A stretch of 64,000 nucleotides of DNA from Spisula solida (lineage: Eukaryota; Mollusca; Bivalvia; Venerida; Mactridae): positions 28,270,784-28,334,783 of the forward strand of contig OX365953.1 of NCBI GenBank assembly GCA_947247005.1, given 5' to 3'. The position numbers were made by a program, and so were the translations under genes. Below, piece after piece: positions 57,601 to 64,000 of the stretch (position 1 is the first letter of the stretch; every line of letters starts with the position of its first letter). The notes beneath the pieces were generated by a model. That model was not told the origin of the DNA, made no database searches, and was given only the letters and a program-made list of their open reading frames with translations.

Positions 57601-59540
57601 GGGATAACATATCATCTCTCTGTCGGACATTACAAGAGTAATATTCGAAATATCGCATATCACGTGGTGTGTTCTCGGCAAATCAAAACATCCAGATTGC
57701 TCATGAATATTAATGCGGTAAAATAATAATAAGTACCGCAGTACACGTTGTGGCGCAGAAATCCACAGTTGCAGTGAATGTAACATCAACTGCCGCTGAT
57801 CTAGTTGTGTCATCCCAAGGAATAAACATAGGAAACTGCAGTGTTACTGATGTACCACTTGTTGGATTGGAGATAATCGAGCTATACTGGGAGCATCTGA
57901 AAAAAAAAGACTCTCTAAAATCATATTTGAATTATTAGGGTATTACCACTACAATCTCGGGTTAATATATTCGCGTACGTCGAATGTTTGCGGCAACAAA
58001 TACGTGAAATGTAATAGGAGAATAAACTCAATTACTCATCCTAAACACAGTATTCCCATAAAATCGTCTGCGTACATTGGATGCGTGTGCAAAGTAACAG
58101 CTTTTAAGATCAGGTTAGAGTAAATACAGGTTTCCCATCATGTAATGTCCCTTAACAAAATAGCCATAGTGATTGGTAATAAAAGAATATGAAGCATTAT
58201 ATAAACAACATCCATCGAGTAGCACAGAAGTCAGAGAAACAAGGGAGAAAATATTTAAGAGTAAACAAGAGAAACAAAATGGCGAGCAGTAAATGAACCC
58301 ACCACTTAGCATGCCGTCTTATGTCAAATTAAAGGATCATATCCCCTACTCAGAAAACGTTTTAGTCTCGATAAACATATCATGAACATAGTTTTGACCC
58401 AAAATCTTACAAAACCTTTTTACACGAAATCACATTCCCCGATCTTCATATAAGATTCGCAAACAAATTCCAAAAGCGCATAATCACGTTTGTAAAATTG
58501 TCGACGCTTAAGCGCAACATTGAAAATGTCTCCAGCGACCTTTCTTAACATCACATTTAAGAAGTGATGCTGGTGTCTAGCATGTGTGGGATACGTTCAT
58601 TGCGTAAAATAGAAACATCTTACCCCGATGTAATGAGACTAATTGTTGCAGAATCGGTCTCGGCTGTAAGACTAAGGACTTCAATATTCATTGCTGTAAA
58701 CAATGAGAATAAAATAAAAATATACAAATCTTGGCGTTCTAAATGATTGTACCAACAAATCCAGCTTCAGCCATCGATAAAAAAATGTTTGATCAAAGTT
58801 ATGTAAAACGGATATCAAACAAATTCAACAGTTACGGTACAAAACGGAAAAGACACTTTAATTGTTTGTGGGTTCACTAAGTGGTAACATGGCACAATCA
58901 CGGAAATGAACAATTATTGGCAAGTTACAAGTAACAATGTAATATGGTGGAAAATGACATTTTTATAAAAAAAAAATATATTCGTTTGTTGTCATAGCAA
59001 CAAGAATTTTCAATCAATCTATTCGTCAGTTTGGAAAGTAAATGCGATATGCAGACAAAATAACACCATGTTGATGAAACCTGCTAAATGTCATCGTAGT
59101 GTCAGCTTTACGTCACTTTATTTCGTTTTTTGTTTGCATATGCCGACCTTCAACATTTCGGGTCTGCTCGAAGATCTTCAATTTCTTAATTTCTACGGGC
59201 ATGCTTCGACAACAGAAACCATAGGCATGGTTATTATATACAATATGAGCCAAAAATTATCTAAGTATACCCTACATAGGATAAAATCAGATATTTTGAG
59301 TAGAAAACAACCGAAATGAAATGAAGCTTACTAGTATGCAGTCCATCTCAAAACTTTACGTAAGTAGAAACAAACAGTGTCACAAAATACTTACAATTTT
59401 CATTGAGCGTCACGGTTAATTTTACGGTTTCGCCCACATTAGCCGTAGTCACGGCAACGTCACTGCCATCTGTTATTCCCATTGATATTGAAGGAATCAC
59501 CGTCGCTACTTCGGTTGTTAATGTTGGCAGGGACGTCGCT
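54457..59540 (-). CDS. Unrecognised single-pass membrane protein, five 3' exons (5' end not found)
   Basis: Exons in transcription order: 59540-59395, 58693-58624, 57896-57737, 57189-57099, 54659-54457; all introns GT-AG and phases agree (1, 2, 0, 1). Together they encode about 222 residues: beta-rich segments such as ANVGETVKLTVTLNEN and TSGTSVTLQF, a CATTCTAVTC cysteine cluster, an Arg run, glycosylation candidate NNTS, then GTNALGDTDAVVFDK, a membrane helix (about PLTGAIIGMAFSLVICMGIS) with a basic stop-transfer CRMRR, and a short tail ending SSYLH. I infer a type I surface protein with beta-sandwich ectodomain repeats; I cannot name the family. The donor of the third exon is weak (GCG|GTACTT); an alternative pair (57747 with 57180) also keeps phase. 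Confidence 0.65.
55800..56610 (+). pseudogene. Decayed LINE reverse transcriptase, second lineage
   Basis: Frames spell AYVTIDRTLLSEKLRRDGLQ, TDWFDAKCGLKQGSSLFHVL, YNVLFADDTVFLTDSA and later QNQAMRFRLGFGKYK, matching the palm (GLKQG, FADD) and C-terminal region of a different non-LTR type from the 8.8-kb LINE. Many stops. It lies in the intron of the minus-strand membrane protein gene, on the opposite strand. Confidence 0.85.
57099..57189 (-). CDS. Membrane protein penultimate exon
   Basis: Acceptor ATTGTTAG|GTCACT, donor CCACCAG|GTATAG. Encodes VTCVRRRRRDVSPSNNTSTE then ISTTIRVYPP. Five consecutive Arg are unusual in an ectodomain and might form a processing site (speculative). Confidence 0.6.
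57213..57233 (+). repeat. (AAT)n microsatellite
   Basis: About six ATA/TAA units. Confidence 0.8.
57737..57896 (-). CDS. Membrane protein ectodomain exon
   Basis: Acceptor TTTTTTTTTCAG|ATGCTC is strong. Encodes CSQYSSIISNPTSGTSVTLQ and VDVTFTATVDFCATTC, beta-strand-like. The donor is uncertain (57737 or 57747). Confidence 0.58.
58624..58693 (-). CDS. Membrane protein 70-bp exon
   Basis: Acceptor TGTTTACAG|CAATGA, donor TCGGG|GTAAGA. Encodes MNIEVLSLTAETDSATISLI plus TS. Phase fits both neighbours, which is the main support. Confidence 0.6.
59395..59540 (-). CDS. Membrane protein ectodomain exon (most 5' found)
   Basis: Acceptor TTTTTACAG|AGCGAC, donor AAAATT|GTAAGT. Encodes 48 residues including ITDGSDVAVTTANVGETVKL. 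It enters in phase 2, so at least one upstream exon exists; none was convincing in 59.6-64 kb. Confidence 0.62.
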
Positions 59541-60379
59541 CTGTAAAAATCATTATACAGTTATATTTCCCATGTGTTTTGGTAACAGTCAAATTTATTT
59601 TCGGATTTTCGGTCAACTGTTTCATCATTATTAATACGACCATCCTATATCACTTTCAGGTTATTTTAATCTGTACAATAACAATTTAAAGTTAACCCTA
59701 CTTTTTGTCTGATCAACAGCCAGGGATTTTCAAATGTTTGGACCTCTAATCCATTATATAGTTTACCCTACTTTTTTGTCCAATCGAAAGCCAGGGATTT
59801 TTAATTTTTTGGACCATTTATTCATATACTTATCGGCACAATATCTTATAAGTGGTTCATGAAGTAAATCCATTTATATGGACAATCTGGAAAACAATAC
59901 CCACCTATCCTGTCAAGTGTACTGTTATTCTATCAATAACTATCAGCTAATAAACAGGGTGATTTAAAACGCATGTCCCACAAACAATGCGTGATAAAAT
60001 TTACTGATTAAAATATTCATTTTTTAACTTTACACAATTAAAGCACATATAATGTATTATTCATGTAAGATTTTCTCAAACAACAATTTTACCGTAGTTT
60101 TAACATACAAATTCATAAAAGATGCACGAAGTGACCACCACATTTTCCAATACCAGCGTGACGACATGGAAAGTTCTGAATTACGTCACTGTACACGCTC
60201 GTAGAATGATCATACACATTTGTCTCCTAATTGATTCTTTAAAATCAAGTAAAGTGGTTGGGTTTTGGCATAACACACTTTCGCCTTTAAGGAACTCCCT
60301 AAGAAGAAGTTTAATGGACTGTGAATACCATGCATGTGTTGTCTTAAGAGCAATCACTGATTGAGTAGTGTAAACATTA

Positions 60380-60570
60380 TACCGTATAGCGGGTTATTTC
60401 TGCGGGTAGAAAATTTTGCGATTTGGGCCTAAAATGGGTAGGTTTTATTTCTGCGGTTTTTATTTCTGCGACCTACCAGAAAATCGGGATTTAATTTCTT
60501 TTTTACGGGACAGCCTCAAACCGCAAAAACGCAGAAATAAAAATCCGCAGAAATTACCCGCTATACGGTA
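60380..60570. mobile_element. ~190-bp MITE with TACCGTATAGCGGGT ends
   Basis: Inverted termini TACCGTATAGCGGGTTATTT and TACCGTATAGCGGGTAATTT. The outermost TA may be a target duplication. Interior has GCGG and ATTTCTGCG stems. Confidence 0.82.
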
Positions 60571-61001
60571 GTAGTTGAGACTGACATTAAGAAAACATAG
60601 GCATATAAAATAAAGACTAATGTTTAACAAGTGCGTCATTAAAACATTCATTTTCAACAATGGAAGCTGTAATCAAATTCTGAGTCGATAATGCCTCTAA
60701 ATTTGAGTGACTGTCGATTTATGTTCCCCAAATCAACCCACATGCCCAAATCTATTTTGAAACTGTTACAGTAAATGCTTTCAAAATTTGAATGACCGTT
60801 AGTGATTTTAGTAATACACCCAAAACAAAATAAAAACGTATAGTCAATAAATTTCAATCAAAGTTCAAATTGCGGAATATTGACCAACAAAACAGTGGAA
60901 GAGAACATATCTAATAAAGAATATATACATTTGTATATATATCTGACGATACGCATGGTGATATTACATGTACACCATATGCACATACCTCAAATAAGAC
61001 G

Positions 61002-61505
61002 TACGAGGGTCGTTCATTTGATACCCGGACGATCGATATTGCTGGAAAACTGACATACTGATACATTCACACCAATCCCTAATTTACATACAAAATTTCA
61101 ACTTGTTGCGACAAAGGGTTAACATGATATTAGTGTTTTGATGTATATGTAACGCAAGTGTGCCCACATCAACGTCAACATATTGTGACGTTCCTAAAAC
61201 GTGACCTTTTTTCTCTGTTTGATCTTCGTTGTGCAGCCATGTATTCCGTTGAAAATAGGCAAATATACAACGCACCCTGCCATATCAACACTCTACATTT
61301 CACTGAAAACTTGGGTTGGCCCAGGTAGCCCTTAATCTGGTTACTATAGTAACCACAGTTTGTGTTCTGTTGAATAACATTATACCAAGTTTTTTCAAAT
61401 TATCAAGTTGGTGAGTAAGACTTGTTCAACGAAAATTTATTACATTTGTATGTTTCAATCAAGTGCTATGGCGATCGTCCGGGTATCCAATGAACGACCC
61501 TCGTA
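61002..61505. mobile_element. 504-bp non-autonomous mariner-like element
   Basis: Ends TACGAGGGTCGTTCATTTGA and TACGAGGGTCGTTCATTGGA in inverted orientation, continuing TACCCGGACGATCG. TACGAGGGT..TTCA is typical of mariner-class termini with TA duplication. The interior has no transposase. Confidence 0.85.
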
Positions 61506-61973
61506 TATGTCATGGCAGTTACAGTAACAATGCTGAAGGTGTTATTCTTCGATAACTCAACTGCACTGGGTGCTTATTTAAAACGTCAAGTAAAAAAACT
61601 TCCAAATTTAAATAAGGCTCGTCGTCCCGGTGTCTCATAAAAAACACAAGTTCTATTAATTTGACAAGTTTAACGAGGTGCGCATGCGCATAGGTTGCGC
61701 GTCTTGCGTCATGAAAAATACAAGTTGAACGATAATGACGGATCGATGTTTACAACTTCCTAGGCAGCCACTATAAACAACGCCGCGCAGTATTCTAACG
61801 TGCATATTCACTCAGCTCATCATTAACTGGTCCGGAATAGACAAAATACCAGTGCAAGTGATAGACTTCGATCAAGACGACCGAATGACACAGCACGTCG
61901 ATCGTCATCTAATGACGTCATTCTGGTGTAATTCTTCAATAAATCAGATATTTGGCTTGTTCGTTGTTCTAGA

Positions 61974-62112
61974 AATGACAACATATACCGTTGACATTGA
62001 ATTTCGTAAGAAGTTAGTTCCGCAGCCCGAGGACGACGATGCATCGCTTTTGATCGGAGTTATGAAGGATACTATAGATCCTGATAAGCTTCAGAATGTT
62101 GTTTTCGCCCCT
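61974..62112 (+). CDS. Possible orphan exon, unrecognised
   Basis: Open frame after TTGTTCTAG|AA with ATG at 61975, ending at GCCCCT|GTATGT. Reads MTTYTVDIEFRKKLVPQPED then a DDD-rich stretch and MKDTIDPDKLQNVVFAP. The composition looks coding (alternating strand pattern, acidic turn) and the frame stays open upstream to about 61850. A SEA-like or first-exon origin is possible, but no partner exon was found. Confidence 0.25.
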
Positions 62113-62374
62113 GTATGTGTTTAATGGTGTCATTTTGTGATTAAACGTGAAATCCTACTGGCTAAACATCTCGTTTTCAGTATATCAAATCCATGAAATG
62201 CAAAGTAAACCCAATACATCTACAAAAATGCAGTTTGTTACATGTACTTGTGAGTATACCCATATACCTGAGTACGCGTGGAAATGTGTGATAAACTTAC
62301 CTTGGTCAAATATATTTTACAATAACAAGTCTACAAAAGCGCAGTATTACACTGTTCAACTTCGATTTATACGC

Positions 62375-62690
62375 TTTTATTTATCCTCGCCACCGGAAGT
62401 CCATATGAGCGAGGCCCAAAGAAGATGTCAGTCACTTTAGTTGTTGGGGGATTGTGCATATTACAGAAGATGCCCTGGTTCCAGAAGCATCTCTGGTTCT
62501 TTTACGTGCCGATGTAAAACATCATACACGGGTCCTCGCTTAACGTCTCGTCCGAAAGACTGTTAGTAATTCTAGTTATGTTAGGTTCCCACATTGAAAA
62601 TATTTCTGTTTTTGATCCGGCTGGAGTAGGGATCGAATCCACAACATTCAGATCAGCAGTCAGTAGCTTTCACCACTGGACCATTTGTCA
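62375..62690 (-). mobile_element. tRNA-headed SINE, copy 2
   Basis: Minus-strand copy of the SINE at 44707-45048. The head on the minus strand has GGTCCAGTGGTGAAAGC and the B-box-like GGATTCGATCCC; the TTTTATTTATCC end on the plus strand is the A-rich tail. The better-preserved B box suggests it is the less decayed copy. Confidence 0.8.
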
Positions 62691-62699
62691 CGTTAACGT

Positions 62700-64000
62700 G
62701 CGAGAATAACGATACATAATTATGCATATTAGTCAGTTACGTGGTTTTAGCCGGATAAAGTTGGCTGTCTTAATCTCATTACCAGCAATACGCGTAGTAT
62801 ATATGGACATTTAAAGACGCAACCCACCAATGGATAGTTACTTTTTGTGTACTATAGTATGAGATTCAGGAAGGGTGTTGAGACAGTTTTGGGGTCATGT
62901 GTCATAGAACTGTTATGTTTAAAGGGTATCATCGTCATGTAGTCGGTACATGCCAACTGTAGCATTCAAAACACTGAATTTTATTAAATGTCACCTTAGT
63001 AAGTTGCAATTGCAGTTGGTATTATACAGGAAGTATATATGAATCAATCGAAGTGAAGAACATGATTATAAGTTGTAAAGTTATAACAGTGAATACATGA
63101 TAGTTGATCATCAAAGGAATGCTAGATTGCCGCCATGCCTTTTTATGTCAAACATTCTTGTTGACTTGCCAACATATCATGGATGTTGACTTGTCTAAAC
63201 ACTGTTTTTATGTAAATTGAACAGTGGTGTTATCATGTCGAATTATGGTGTTGTTATGTCAAAACACTATCTTATCATGTCACAACAAGGTCTGGTCTAA
63301 ACACCGCCGTTTTGTGTGTTAAACAGTAGCGTTTGGTCTTGATACGTCTACATACTTTAAACCGTTTCATTATGTTAAACAGTAGTCACCCTATCTAAGC
63401 GTATTTTCGAGCGTGGAGATCGAATACGACGGAGCAATGCGAAAATGAGGGATCGTTAAGTGTATCAAGGTAATGTTTTGCTTTACAATTATTTTAATTT
63501 TAAAACTATGAATATGACCTACAATAAATATCCCTTGTGCTTTTTCTAACATTCGGGAAAACCCCATCGAAATTAGTCTGTTTTGCTACCGTCCCGTTGT
63601 TTTCTCGCCGTAAATGGATCATATATCCCAAATAATCCTTATTTCATCGTCATACATATAAAATGCATCATGTTTAACAAATACCTCGCCGCTCAAGCAG
63701 TTTAAAACTTACTGAACCCTCAAATACCCGGTTGAACCGTGGACATAGGTAATACTTAACTACTCGTATGATATCATGTCGTGTTTCTTAAATGGGTACC
63801 GCCAATGTAACTTAATCGCTTTCTTATAACGATGTTTTCCTTCGTGAGCACATGCCTCTCGACATCGTTAGCCCATTTGTAATAATCCTACAACTTCTCT
63901 TACATACCATTTCTGATGATATGTATATCACGAAGGTTTTTCCCGCCGAAACATCTCACTATTTTGGGCACGTTTTGAAATGGGCGTCTATCCTTACGAT
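62700..64000. other. No gene seen; short ATGTC/AAACA repeats
   Basis: 63180-63390 has loosely repeated TGTCTAAACA, GTTAAACAGTAG and TTATCATGTC phrases. Nothing coding recognised to the window end. Confidence 0.35.

Noticed and set aside
60122..60364. Further 5' exon of the membrane protein gene on the minus strand
   Set aside because: A beta-like stretch can be read but no acceptor/donor pair fits the required phase.

Overview
Organism and style. The window is metazoan nuclear DNA: AT-rich, intron-rich, about half dispersed repeats, with canonical GT-AG introns and animal-type transposons. The repeat flavour (CR1/Jockey-like LINEs with a PHD-finger ORF, tRNA-headed SINEs, GTCCGTCC-bearing internally tandem repeats, many MITEs) suggests a lophotrochozoan, most likely a marine bivalve. 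That placement is inference; no search was run.

Layout. 1-8.7 kb: no host gene seen; a decayed LINE reverse transcriptase (minus strand), a very uniform 47-bp satellite (1716-2185) and old repeats. 8.8-12.3 kb: broken LINE carrying nested insertions, including a 146-bp MITE in its RT. 13.0-15.4 kb: degenerate copy of an unnamed, probably multicopy protein. 15.9-20.3 kb: 4.4-kb element with long inverted arms. 20.6-26.3 kb: MITEs, internally tandem repeats and a broken Tc1/mariner/IS630-type transposase. 28.08-49.72 kb (+): the main gene, a complete 12-exon CYP4-family cytochrome P450. Its exons join in phase to exactly 511 codons plus stop, with all hallmark P450 motifs. 54.46-59.54 kb (-): last five exons of an unrecognised single-pass membrane protein; its 5' end was not found. 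61-64 kb: a mariner-like MITE, a possible orphan exon and a SINE.

Most unusual observation. Exon 2 of the P450 lies between two tandem arrays that each copy a splice site. Upstream, the 3' splice site region is repeated about 7 times (33512-33747). Downstream, the last 49 nt of the exon with its 5' splice site are repeated about 36 times (33895-35740) as 51-bp (17-codon, frame-neutral) and 44-bp (frame-breaking) units; about 29 carry a perfect GTAAGT. The first four donors preserve the reading frame and predict 511-, 528-, 545- and 562-residue proteins. The same gene has transposable elements next to many of its exons: a hairpin MITE ends 77 bp before the ATG, inverted TTAA elements bracket exon 1, and a SINE tail lies about 20 bp before exon 8.

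Limits. Exon boundaries come from reading frame, family motifs and splice consensus. Transposon family names are by motif and target-site duplication only.
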